A model generated the notes under the pieces. That model saw only the letters and a list, made by a program, of their open reading frames with translations. It was not told the DNA's origin and made no database searches. Positions 46,124-56,463 of a stretch of 64,000 nt of DNA are shown one piece after another. Each line of letters starts with the position of its first letter. Within the stretch, counting starts at the first letter, position 1. Location of the stretch: contig NC_065556.1 of the NCBI RefSeq assembly GCF_022605725.1, forward strand, positions 29,371,140-29,435,139, in the 5' to 3' direction. The translations under genes and the position numbers were made by a program. The stretch is from Anthonomus grandis grandis (Eukaryota; Arthropoda; Insecta; Coleoptera; Curculionidae).

Positions 46124-46230
46124 CTCTAAGTATCTGGTACAGGAAAACTTTTATGTGGTCCGACGAGAGTGGCTGGTGGGAAACTATGATTTTATGTAAA
46201 TCGCTTTGTAGCAATTCCGTTATTACGTAT
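46124..46230 (-). CDS. nmo: nemo (Nemo-like kinase), hinge exon; most upstream exon in window
   Basis: Nemo is a proline-directed Ser/Thr kinase of the MAPK-like NLK family that acts in Wnt, planar polarity and other developmental signalling, partly by phosphorylating TCF-type factors. This exon encodes YVITELLQSDLHKIIVSHQP then LSSDHIKVFLYQILR, the hinge and the start of the C-lobe. Acceptor GATTTTGCAG, donor AGAG/GTAAGT; entry phase 2, exit phase 1. The seven exons found sum to 943 nt (313 residues plus stop) and show no stop or frameshift, so the gene looks functional. The N-terminal lobe, with the Gly-rich loop and catalytic Lys, was not found up to 64000 and must lie further upstream. 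Confidence 0.98.
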
Positions 46231-46926
46231 CTGCAAAATCTAGTTAAGGAAATAAACAGCTAATTAATTGCACTGTCTAAATGCGAACGCCGAGTCCATG
46301 TTCGTCAATTTTTTTTCTATTTATACATTCTAAATTCACAATATACATATATCGATAAATAATTTCTAAAAAAAAATAAAGTCTTCCTAAATAACTCACT
46401 GATTCCCATCTAAATCCTCTACAGCCCCTCCCCGTGTTATTACCTCCCATGCTACATTTTCGGAGTAGCGACGACGGCGGCGTCGTTTTATTACCTTTGC
46501 GGAATTGCAAGAGCGTCGTGACGGAGACGCCGTTGCACCGACGACGCTAATAAAATATTTTGAATTTTCGATCATTCAGGTGAATTTTTATTAAGAAAAA
46601 ATGTGATGAAAGAAATTATTGGCAATTTTAAGGTCAAAGCTAATGCGTATGCGTCCCGTAATATATAGTCTATTTCAAACAGGTAGAGAGTAATAAAATC
46701 TTATTAAGTACGCAAAAGGGGTACAGCAGGGTGCTGCCTCCAATAATGCCTTTAGTTTGCATTATGAAATTGATCGTCTCCCCGGTTTTGGAATGATTTA
46801 TGAAGTTTTTGTATTGTTATCCATCGAATATATAACGAAAATGCATGTAGCCAGGTCACTATATATAATATAAATTAATTAATTAGAAACGTATCATCCA
46901 TTTTTTCTTTAAGAGACCAAACGAAA
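46231..46926. other. Upstream nemo intron with a CG-rich patch
   Basis: 46385-46545 is richer in CG than its surroundings. On the minus strand it holds an open stretch (MGGNNTGRGCRGFRWES) before a GTGAGT-like donor, but the sequence does not resemble the expected nemo exon and the phase cannot be checked. It may be a conserved non-coding element. 46664-46752 is a dispersed repeat. Confidence 0.35.
46664..46752 (+). repeat. Dispersed repeat with AGGTAGAGAGTAATAAAA box
   Basis: Matches 34895-34975 in inverted orientation over about 80 bp, including a following AAAGGGGTACAG block. The box itself recurs at 48821, 56159, 58033, 58356 and 61942. Confidence 0.75.
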
Positions 46927-47140
46927 ACAAAACAAAGTTAAAAACACAAAGTCACGGTCTCATCAAATCCATATAATTTCTTAAAGCTACACGTGTTTCG
47001 CGCTTTTGTCAACTCAGTTGTAATGTGATCTGTGTAGGTCTAGGCCTGATGATGCTCCGATAGGAGCGAAACACGTGTAGCTTTAAGAACTTATATGGAT
47101 TTGATGAGACCGTGACTTTGTGTTTTTACCTTTGTTTTGT
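46927..47140. repeat. Inverted repeat with 75-bp arms and hammerhead-like loop ends
   Basis: 46927-47001 and 47066-47140 are inverted copies with only two mismatches, separated by 64 bp. The arms include AAGTCACGGTCTCATCAAAT and GCTACACGTGTTTCGC. The arm boundary falls exactly at GCGAAA of hammerhead-like cores on both strands, so two terminal units lie head to head. This arrangement suggests Penelope-type terminal repeats or a fold-back made from them. Confidence 0.85.
47046..47079 (+). ncRNA. Hammerhead-ribozyme-like core
   Basis: CTGATGA at 47046-47052 fits the conserved core CUGANGA exactly. One extra base (T) precedes a perfect 5-bp stem GCTCC-GATA-GGAGC, then GAAA at 47068-47071. ACACGTGT and A follow, a 4+4 self-complementary helix III with the expected U-A before cleavage. 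The extra base between core and stem departs from the minimal consensus, so activity is uncertain. A weaker, opposite-strand core begins at about 47018 and reads CTGAGTTGACAAAAGCGCGA. Confidence 0.55.
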
Positions 47141-47454
47141 AATATAAATTAAACCGAATATTATAACTTTATAATTTAAAAAAAAATAAAGTTTTTGCCC
47201 ATAAAAATTTTGTGCAAAGTTGATATTTATTTTTTAAAAAAAAAAAGATAATAAAAAGCAAAAAGAAATATTTTTTTTAACCGCACATTTAGTGTTTTTA
47301 TCAAGGATCAAATACTGGTCTTCCTCGACTATGTTTTGGAGGTTCTATTAATGTCATTTTAGGGTACATTCCTGTACAACTTCATTTACACCAAAACCAG
47401 GATGGTCGTGTTTTAAACAATCATGCAAATTGACTAAAAGTAGCGTAGATGGAG

Positions 47455-48540
47455 TCCGAACTCAAAAATTTCCTTTTTTGAAAAGGTGCAGACGTTTCGA
47501 CGTTTATTTATGTCTTTTTCAAGGAATTAGGAAGCTTTTTTGTCGATTGTCTATATACTTCACATTACTAACACTGAGTGAATGATGAAAAGAACTCATC
47601 TGTGGCTATTGACCGCGTTCGTTTATTTGTAAATATACAGGATGTAACATAAGTGATGACTTTAATTTTAGGAAATGATTCCTTGTTAGTTTTTAAGTAA
47701 AAAAGTTCATTTAAACGTATATCCGAAGACGCTTCGTTTTCGAGAAACAGAGTGTTAAACTTTTTTTAAATCGATTTTCGATTTTTTATTAATTTCTAAA
47801 AAATACGTTTACCGAATTTGTTAGAATTTTTATACTTGGTTAAATCTTTTCATAAGGTATCTCTTGAAATGCTCACATTTAGACCAAAAATTTGCTTCAT
47901 TTTGTCCAACTGAAAATGCCACTTTTTGTCGCTTAATCTTGTTCTTTAATGGTTTTTTTTAAATTACCTGAAAAATTACTAGTATGTTTAATATTTAAAA
48001 ACTAAACCAATAAACTAATTAATAAGATGCTACTTGTGGTGTAAATTTTAAATCATAATTGCAATGGCGTAGCTGACCAAAATTTATTTGTTTTGTGTGT
48101 ACGCCATCATTTTTTCGTTTCTACGTTTGATGTTTGTATCTAACTAAGCAATTAAAAAACGTTTTTCAGGTATTAATAAAAAGTCGATTAAAAAAAGTTA
48201 AGGTCCTGTATTTCGAAAATGAAACGTCTCCGCACATACGTTTAAATGAACCTTTTTACTTGAAAAATTATTTACAAGGAATCACTCCCTAAAATTAAAG
48301 TCATCGCTTATGTTACACCCTGTATATGTATATCGTAGAAGTGATATGAAGAATAAAAAAAAAGTTATTGTCTATTATGATTTATGTTATGTTTGTTCAA
48401 AATATAGTCTATGTGCCTATCTACATATATTATTTTATATGCAAAAAGCTTCTTCACAGTAAACAGCCTTGAAAAAGACATAAATAAACGTCGAAACGTC
48501 GGCACCTTTTCAAAAAAGGAAGTTTTTGATTTCTTGGTCC
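47455..48540. repeat. Inverted-repeat unit enclosing a TA-flanked element
   Basis: 47455-47525 (TTTTTTGAAAAGGTGCAGAC, GTTTCGACGTTTATTTATGT) and 48470-48535 are inverted partners of about 65 bp. On the plus strand the right partner reads CTTGAAAAAGAC...GTCGAAACGTCGG, the form of degenerate hammerhead-like ends in arthropod repeats. The element at 47638-48322 is nested inside. The outer flanks (about 47363-47420 and 48590-48860) match the large arm repeat family, giving a third level. Confidence 0.7.
47638..48322. mobile_element. TA-flanked non-autonomous element, 685 bp
   Basis: Begins CAGGATGTAACATAAGTGAT after TA and ends in the complement of CAGGGTGTAACATAAGCGAT before TA. The arms match over about 160 bp (GATGACTTTAATTTTAGG, TTCATTTAAACGTAT). 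The interior has no transposase. A Tc1/mariner-superfamily origin is likely from the TA target. Confidence 0.87.
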
Positions 48541-50770
48541 TAAACCTGCCAACTCATGCGAATTTAAGTTAATAACTTTTTAATTCTGCCTTTAACAGTA
48601 AGTTTAACGTGTTTGAAATAATTTTTATATTCTGCGTTTTAATTACCAGCCTTATTTATTTACCTCCACAATGAAGCTTACATTATTTGTCAAATTAGTA
48701 TAATAACTGATATACCTATACCCTTCTTATAGCGTTCGAACCCTACCATTTTTTTGCCCTATTAATTAACGAGTTTACGTGCGCCCATGTATGACCACAA
48801 AACTTTTGGAAATTTATACTTTATTACTCTCAACCTATTTGAAATACAGTATAAAAAAACACATTGCGTATATTTCTCCGCTAGCCTAACTCACATGAAT
48901 ATATTTTTCTACCAAAAATACAGGCTGACACACGTGTCAACCCTAACTTAATTTAAAAGTGTAACATTACATGAATATAATAAGTCTCTAGCCGCTTTTC
49001 CAGTTAATCCAATTTTATGAACGTCATAATTTTAACACACTGGACGACCTAAATAATATGTATTTTAATACTGAAGTTTCTATCTCCCCTATAGATCGAG
49101 TCGAATTCCTTCTATTGTGTTAAGTGCATCGCAATGGTACCGTCTCAACTCACTCATTATAAACATTGACCTGGATATGGTGGTTATTCAAAAGGCCAAA
49201 CTAATTTCACTAGTAGAAGTTAATTAGTTTTCGTTGTGCAAACGGTACATGCCCCAATTACTTTGTCTGGAAAAATTCAATTCACGATTTCGATGATGAT
49301 GGTATAGAACGCGAATTAGAAAGTGAAATTATTATTTTTAATCAAGTACCATAAATATTGAACTAACAGTTTTAGACGACTCGCTTTGCATGGGATAAAC
49401 GCATCCAATCTATTCTGCTTGTGACAGAACCAAATGAATATAATACACTTCTCATTTCCTGTGAAATTTCTTCATGTGTGTTCATACATTATCAATTTAA
49501 TCTTACAAACTAGACTTTGCAAATAGAGATAAATCAGCAGTGTCAAGGTTTTGAAAATATTTAATTATTATTGTCGATTATTTATGTTCATTATCTTAAA
49601 GGAAATATGAAATCGATGGTGTTTAAAAATAAACTTTCTCATTTCCCTTTTGTCCTTGCTGAATGTCTGTCCTGTGCCTCATTTAAAGCTGTACAGTATC
49701 GATTTTATTAAGTTAATTGGTGGGGTGCGTTATTTTTGTCTGGGAAATGCAACCTTTCGTACATACATTTGGTAGAATCGAGAAAAATGAATTGAAGTGA
49801 TTATAAAAGAAATAAAACATGACATCAAATGGAAATAATCTTAATTGGATGGAATAAATTGTTCCCTTATTTAGAATAGGCAATCAAGCTGCTAATAATA
49901 AGAAAATAGTTTCAGATATGTTCCGAAGAAAAACGGTCAAGCTGATTTTCAAGAATTGACTCAATTAGAATAATGAATGATAGAAGCTGATTGACTGCCT
50001 CAAAGATAAAATAAAACCAAGCTAAATTTGAGGAATGTCGAATTGCTTGTGAAAGAATTTATCGATCTCGTCCCCTTTGTCTATATGTATGTACATACAG
50101 TAAATGAAAACGAAAACAATTTTCCGCATATCATCGCGGTTAAAGCGAGGACAAGCGACGGTTATTTTTAAATTTTCAAACGTAAACTGTCAGGGTCAAA
50201 GTGTATGTGTGTGTGTGCGTCCGTGATTCATTGCCAATTACGTTACAACCAAACGACGCCAGTCGTAAAAATACTTACGTTAAGATTTTACTCAATGGAA
50301 ACAATTTTTTCGGCAGAAAGAAAATTTCAAACCCTATAAATAAAGCATGTAACGAGCCGCCACTATTTCAATAAAATGTAGAAATTTAAAATTCAAATGA
50401 GGCTTCATGTACATTTATTTATATACATCGGCGATGCGTGTACGTGCGTGCGAGTGAATGAACTGCCCTTAATAAGAAGCAATTAGGAGGAGACGAGCGA
50501 GGCTTGCCGGAAGTTGTAAATTAAGAACTTCGACCCTTGCGTGCTCTCTGACGTCACAATACAACAGGCCAACTTAAAAGTTCAATTTTAATCGGGTTAA
50601 TTAATATCCATAAAATGCGCACCATATAGCATCATTTCATTCTTGAACCTCGTGACGCAGAATTTCGTCAAAATAGAAATGTTGCGTCGTTTTATTGAGT
50701 AAAAATGACATTTCGTTATTCCATAATATAAAATCAAACTCATTAAAAGCTCTCAGTACGTTGTCATAAA
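48541..50770. other. No recognised gene; contains one dispersed-repeat copy
   Basis: 48640-48860 matches the left arm of the element at 55704 (ACCAGCCTTATTTATTTACC, GTTCGAACCCTACC, TTATTACTCTCAACC). 50150-50600 is less AT-rich, with a TG-rich run near 50203, but has no coding motif. The interval is probably nemo upstream intron or flank. Confidence 0.5.
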
Positions 50771-50774
50771 TGGA

Positions 50775-51330
50775 GTAAATTTTTCTTGTACTATCGTAAC
50801 TTCAGGGGTACCGCAAGGTTCTCATTTGGGACCGATTTTTGTTCTGAATCTTTTTAAACGACATCGGTCAATGTTTCACTATCTGTAAATATCTTGCATA
50901 TGCAGATGACCTAAAAATCTTTATAACAGATTGTCGTGCCTTGCAATCTGATCTTGCAAATTTTAAAAGGTACTGTACAAAACAAAACTAATGTGATGTC
51001 TATCTCAGGAGCCACTATCTTGAAGTATGTAGAGTTTATTAAAAATTTAGGTGTGACATTGGATTCCAGACTGCTCTTCAAGGTTTATATAGAAAACATT
51101 GTTTAGAAAGCTCTAAAAAATGTCGGTTTTATATCTCGAATTACAAAGGGTTTTAGTAATCAAACATCATTAATATTATTATACAATGCATTCGTTAAAC
51201 TTACTATAGAATATGTGACATTAGCTTAGAATTCGATGTATCACAAATATAGTGACCAAATTGAAAGGGTACAACGCAAATAATTTCCGCTTTAATAGAT
51301 AAGACATTTATTTGTCTAACTCTCCATTAT
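50775..51330 (+). pseudogene. LINE-A reverse-transcriptase remnant, outer level of a nest
   Basis: GVPQGSHLGPIFVLNLF then YLAYADDLKIFITDCRALQS (RT palm with YADD) and, in another frame, FIKNLGVTLDSRLLF and YNAFVKLTIEYVTLA (thumb). Stops interrupt it. It is the same LINE type as 37386 and 59060. The element at 51449 inserted in its 3' part; its 3' end continues at 55020. Confidence 0.85.
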
Positions 51331-51585
51331 TCAGATGCGCCCGTAGTTTTAATTGAATAATGATATATTTTTCTTAAGAAATTCCAACTAATTTCGCATA
51401 GAACGATAAATTGTCTTATTTTTCCTATTGTCATTATTCATATGTATACAGGGTGGTCCAGTTTAAACGTCATTAATTTTAATAAGTGATAAAGAATTTA
51501 AAAAGAAATAGACTTTCATTATAAAATGTTTAGTAACAAAGATACGGGGTGTTAAAGTTGGGAATAATTTATTGTTTATTTATCA

Positions 51586-52264
51586 CTAGAGAACATCAAA
51601 ATGTAGACATTATCTTTTTATCTGAAACATGGCTCTCCAATACCGATGACTCATTGTTGTTTCAAATTCCGGGATACCAATTTTTTAAGAAGAATCGTCA
51701 GGGTAGAGGCGGGAGCGTGGCGGCTTATGTAAGAGACAAGTATAAAGTTAATATTGTTTCATTTGACTTTAATATTAATGCTCAATCCTGCAGGAACTTC
51801 TTTTCTTAAAAAAAAAAATCAAAAATAAAAATTATGCTTTTACTCTTAACTTTAATAGCCTATGTTCTGATTTTGATAATATATTTTCTTTTATATACCC
51901 GTGTGTTGACAAAGTTTTCTGTTTAGGAGATTTTAATATTAATCTTTTAAATTTTAATAATCCCCTTACATCATTATTTGAAAATTATAATCTCACTCAA
52001 ATAATTGAAGACCCAGCCAAAGTCTCAGCTACTTGCAGCACTCTTCTTGATGCAATATTTGTATCTAATGTGTCTCTGATACATAATAAAGGGGTACTTT
52101 CCGCAGACAACGTCTCAGATCACAACTTGGTTTTCTGTGAACTAAATTTAAACAGGGTACCCATAGTTCCTAAACTAATTGAGTACAGGTGCTTTAAAAA
52201 TTTTAATAACCAACTTTTTTTGCAGGATTTATATTTCCTACCATGGGATAGCATTTTATATTAA
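51586..52264 (+). pseudogene. LINE-B endonuclease domain
   Basis: VDIIFLSETWLSNTDDS, GRGGSVAAYVRDKYKV, then in a shifted frame KVFCLGDFNINLL and VSDHNLVFCELNL are the E, GDFN and SDH catalytic motifs of the APE-type endonuclease. The N-terminal part of the domain is missing (5' truncation). A frameshift lies near 51809 and a stop at 52262. Confidence 0.92.
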
Positions 52265-52368
52265 AATAATATCAGTAGTAAGCTAGTAATTTTTAATAAT
52301 TTAATTCAAACACTTTTGAATAAACATGCTCCTTTTAAAAAAGCAAGAATTACTAAACCTAAAGCTTC

Positions 52369-54301
52369 TTGGCTAACTCTGAGGTACTTCTTTTCCAAAA
52401 ACAACGCAATGAGGCATTAAGGAAATTTAAGGCAACAAGGGATATACAAGATTGGGAGAATTATAAATTTCTGAGAAATTATACTCTGGCTACAATTAGA
52501 AGAGAAAAAAAGAAGCACCTTAATCTGTTGAGTAACGAAAAAAATAAACGTCAGCTTTGGTCGTCATTAAAAAAGTTTAACATTTGTAGAGATAAAAATA
52601 ATACCAATATTTCGGAACACCTGTCTGATCCAAATCAAATTAACATCTTTTTTTCTCAATTTCTTCAAAATTCTGCGAATTGTGATGAACAAGTTCAGTG
52701 TTATAATAATGGTGTATTTGATAATAGCCTGCATTTCACACTTAATCTTGCAATTGTTGAAGATGTAAGTAGAATTTTAAATAGTATTAAGTCTAATGCG
52801 ACTGGTGTGGATCAGATTTCACCAAAAATGTTAAGGTATTGTAGCCCCTTTATTGATAAGTACATATGCCACATAATAAATTGTTGTATAGTAGCTCACT
52901 ATTTCCCCGATCAATGGAAAATTTCGATTGGTAAACCCTTATCAAAAGTTGCTAGCCCAGAAAATTATAACGACTTGCGCGTTATAAGTATACTTCCAGT
53001 ACTTTCAAAAATATTTGAAAAGGTACTTTACCATCAGATGGTTTGTTATTTTATTGATAATGACATTATTCCGGCTACACAATGTGGCTTTAGGGAGAAC
53101 TTTGATACCTCTGTAGCTCTACTAAACGTACTGGATGATATAATGGACGCTATTGATAAGCAACAGATTGCTGTTCTGGTGCCTTTAGATTTCTCTAAGG
53201 AGTTCGTTTTAATTTAATCATGCCCTTTCACTAGCTAAGCTTAAATATTATGGCTTTTCAATGGAGTCTATACAGTTAATTGAGTCTTATTTGAATAATA
53301 GATTTATTAGAATAGACTTATTCTAATCAGGCTCACATTTTGTCTGGAGTGCCCCAGGGTTCTGTCCTGGGACCTCTGCTTTTCCTTGTATATACAGCAG
53401 ACATTCTTAAGTCCTTAAAAGTTTGTAAGGTGCAAGCGTTTGCTGATGATACGCAGATATATACAACTTTCAAACCTGATAATCTTAAAGAAGCAGAGAT
53501 TGGTATAAACAATGACTTAAATATAATAAATCAATTATCTAAAAAACATAATTTAAAATTAAATTCCTCAAAGTCTTGTTTTATGGTTTTTGGAAATACA
53601 AATAAAATTACAAATTTTAAAAAGTGTAATAAATGTTCATGTGGAGGGCTCTAAGCTTTCGGTTGTTGAAACTGCCAAAAATTTAGGCATTGTGATGGAC
53701 AGTAAGTTGAGATTCAGGGAGCATGTTAAAAAAATTGTTCAAAAATCGTTTGCAGCTTTAAAACTCTTATATAGTAATAGAGATATTCTTAATCTAAGTC
53801 TTAAACGCAGCCTATGTGAGGCCGTGGTATTCTCTAATTTTAACTACTGTGATTATGTTTATGGTTTTTGCTTAGATAATGATTGTAAAATGCGCATACA
53901 AAAAATTCAAAATGCCTGTATCAGATTGGTTTATGGCTTACGTAAGTATGATCATATTTCGCAATATTATAAAACAATTAACTGGCTTAAAATGGACAAT
54001 CGTAGAATTCTTATTTTTTCCACTTTTTTTGATAAAAATCATTAGCAGCCCAAAGGCACCTGCGACTATAAGGAATAGATTGTTGTTTAGAGCAAATGTA
54101 CACGGGGTAAATGTTAGAGCTAGAAATAAGTTAACCATGCCGGTCCATAGGAGTGCTATGTTTCAGCGATCGTTTTCTTACAATGCTGTTCAGTGCTACA
54201 ATAAAATACCTGCAGAAAATGTTGACCTTCGTGCAGATAAATTTAGGACGAAATATAAAATTGTTCTTATGAATATTCAAAACAATTCTCTTACTATTTA
54301 A
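52369..54301 (+). pseudogene. LINE-B reverse transcriptase and C-terminal region
   Basis: 52369-53217 encodes the RT start: KSNATGVDQISPKMLRYCSP, ISILPVLSKIFEKVLYHQMV, TQCGFRENFDTSVALL and LVPLDFSKEF. It is then broken. 53340-53654 has GVPQGSVLGPLLFLVYTADI and QAFADDTQIYTTF, and 53660-54301 the thumb and C-terminal region (NLGIVMDSKLRFREHVKKIV). The GVPQGS and FADD boxes suggest the CR1/Jockey group. Frame breaks near 53215, 53655 and 54040 make it inactive. Confidence 0.93.
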
Positions 54302-54548
54302 TATGTATCAAATTTGCTGTTTTTTATAGAAGAAGAAAACTTTTTTTGTGTTATATTATAATTGGGAATATTTCTTTACATATAACATGTTGTTATAATG
54401 TTACTTTAAATACACCCTGATCTGGTTCAGTGGAGTAGCTATATAAAGCTAGACTGCGCCAGGTTCAGGTACTTTGTTTTTTTTTTTTTGTATCAAGTTT
54501 GTAATGAATTTGAATAATAAAAGACATTTATTATTATTATTATTATAA

Positions 54549-54865
54549 CTTTTAAACTACCAGCTTAATTATAATTAAATTTCGCGTGCAGGTTATTGTA
54601 GTGAATTATCAATTGCTGATGAAGCCAATTTAAAAAAAAAATGCCAGTGGCGTAACATACGGAGGGATTTTTTTGTTTGAAATCTGTGAGGTGATAAAGT
54701 GTTTTTTTTATAAGAAGTCCAAATCCTTCATTTTTTTGAAAGCTTTTAGTAAATATACTACGCCACTGGCAATTTTTTAAAAAATTAACTTTATCGGTAA
54801 TTGACAATTCACTACAATAACCTGCATGCAAAACTTAATTAAAATTGAGCTGATAGTTTAAAAGC
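54549..54865. repeat. Inner inverted repeat of the split element
   Basis: CTTTTAAACTACCAGC...GCAGGTTATTGTAGTGAATT...ATGCCAGTGGCGTA on the left is mirrored by TACGCCACTGGCA...AATTCACTACAATAACCTGC...GATAGTTTAAAAG on the right. Arms of about 110 bp surround about 90 bp. The whole element is thus nearly one long palindrome. Confidence 0.8.
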
Positions 54866-55019
54866 TATGATAAATAAACAAATAATTATTCTTAACTTTA
54901 ACACCCTGTATCTTTGTTATTAAACATGTTTGAAAAAAAATTTATAATGAAAGTCTATTTCTTTTTCAATTCTCTATCACGTATTGAAATTAATGACGTT
55001 TGAACTGGACCACCTTGTA

Positions 55020-55206
55020 TATACTTTTTTATTGTTTATAAGAGATATTACTAACTAAAGTTACTTGGTATATTTGTTAGGTTTGCTGAAAATGTAATAT
55101 TCGGCAAAGCGCTTACTTGTATTAAAATTCATAACATATTTTGTGCTTTCCTGTTATTGGATTGCGTAGTCTCTCTGTAGGAGAGCCTTATACTTAAATA
55201 AATAAA
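55020..55206 (+). repeat. Probable 3' end of LINE-A
   Basis: Directly after the right TA of the split element, sequence resumes and ends GTCTCTCTGTAGGAGAGCC...TTAAATAAATAAATA. This is typical of LINE 3' tails with a short hairpin (CTCTC/GAGAG) and a TAAA-type repeat. It would be the other side of LINE-A at 50775-51448. Confidence 0.55.
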
Positions 55207-55703
55207 TATCCCGGTTCTTTGTTAAACCTTACGGGATATGCGGGACAACTTCGTAAACTTGAATTTTTAAACAATAGATAATCACATGACAGTAGTGATA
55301 GGGGAGGATATTGAGCCTTTATATTAAGGGCATTGCCCTAGGAATAGACCATTAATAAGTTTCAGGGGCATCTAAGTAAGTTTTATTTAAAAACGCAGTC
55401 CGAGAATATTTGAATTTATAATCAGCACGCGTTTAAAATAAATATGAAGTTTTTTCAAGTCAGACGGGGAGCCAGAAAGTTGTTACTAGTAAAAAATACG
55501 TGTAATTGTAAAATTACCCTTAAAAAAAGATGATTTCCTGATGCTATTGCTGCGATTGCGCTGGATTTTGAAATTTCAACAAATTTTTAAGGGTATTAAA
55601 ATCATAATAGCATATAACCCTAAATTTATTCATATTCTTTAAATAAACGATCATGGTATAAATCTTAATTTTTATTTGTGATTCAGAAATACTTATAAAA
55701 TAC
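55207..55703. other. No recognised gene
   Basis: AT-rich sequence between the LINE-A tail and the large inverted-repeat element; no motif seen. Confidence 0.5.
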
Positions 55704-56298
55704 AACATATCTGTACAACTTCATTTACAACAAAACTAGGGTAATCGTGTTTCAACACATTTAATTAATTTTTTTTTAATTAATTTTCATTGAGTGACGA
55801 TCAAGTAGATTTCTTTTCGTTTGTAGTAAACGTCTGAAATATTTTTTTTTATTTTTGATATTAATTTTATACACTGTATAAAAATATATAACACTACGTA
55901 CGTGTAACAGCAAATACTACCATGTTCAACACTTTTAAAGTAAAAATTATACACTGTGTTTTTATTACCAGCCGTATTTATTTATTTAAAAGCTTACGTT
56001 ACTTGCCAAATTAGTATATTAAATAATATGCTAATCTGTATTACATTTAAAAGTTGCACTTACCTGGAATACCCTTCTTGTAGCGTTTGAACCCTACCCT
56101 TTTTCTTTATCTAGGTCCTACGCCTATGGACGACCGCAAAACTTTCGGAAATTTATATTTTATTACTCTCTACCTATTTGAAATACAGTATAGAACCTGG
56201 TGTGTTACAATTAAATGTGGCTCAAAGTCAAAAACGTCATTGACAGAAGCTACAATTGGGCTTGTCTTGCTTTTAGTAATGTCCATCTTCTCTTATAT

Positions 56299-56339
56299 AA
56301 AAATATATTATGGTCAAACTTTGACCATAATATATTTTT
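56299..56339. repeat. Perfect 41-bp palindrome
   Basis: 20-bp arms (56299-56318 and 56320-56339) around a single central C, containing ATTATGGTCAAA and its exact complement. It sits at the inner edge of the left arm, just before the mariner-type fragment. Confidence 0.95.
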
Positions 56340-56463
56340 CTCAGATAAGGCGACCTTTTTGGCTAATGGTATAGTTAGTTCCCAAATTGAATGTTTTTGT
56401 TCCGTGAAGAAAGTAAACGTTTGTTGTGGAATTATATACAACGGATTAATTACCCTACTTTAT
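56335..56463 (+). pseudogene. Mariner-type transposase fragment (first catalytic Asp)
   Basis: FFSDKATFLANGIVSSQ then KVNVCCGIIYNGLITL matches the mariner-type block FSDEATFhLNG.Vn...R.W...KVnVWcGi. Only about 40 residues remain. It may be captured filler rather than the element's own gene. Confidence 0.6.

Larger units (their letters stand above)
51586..54546 (+). mobile_element. LINE-B: 5'-truncated non-LTR retrotransposon
   Basis: It begins within the endonuclease domain and runs through the RT to a 3' region ending AATAATAAAAGACATTTATT and TTA repeats at 54546. The insertion point is set by comparison with the intact opposite arm of the host element. No clear target duplication is seen. 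It is the best preserved LINE in the window and therefore the youngest layer of this nest. Confidence 0.9.
51449..55017. mobile_element. TA-flanked inverted-repeat element, itself split by LINE-B
   Basis: Starts CAGGGTGGTCCAGTTTAAAC after TA; the right end complement is CAAGGTGGTCCAGTTCAAAC, before TA. The arms match for about 135 bp, up to TTTGTTTATTTATCA. There the left arm is cut by LINE-B (51586-54546), and the interrupted arm resumes at about 54547 with AACTTTTAAACTACCAGC. Without LINE-B it would be about 610 bp with a nearly complete fold-back structure. Confidence 0.87.

Noticed and set aside
46277..46510. CG-rich minus-strand frame as an upstream nemo exon
   Set aside because: The translation does not resemble the N-lobe expected before the hinge exon.
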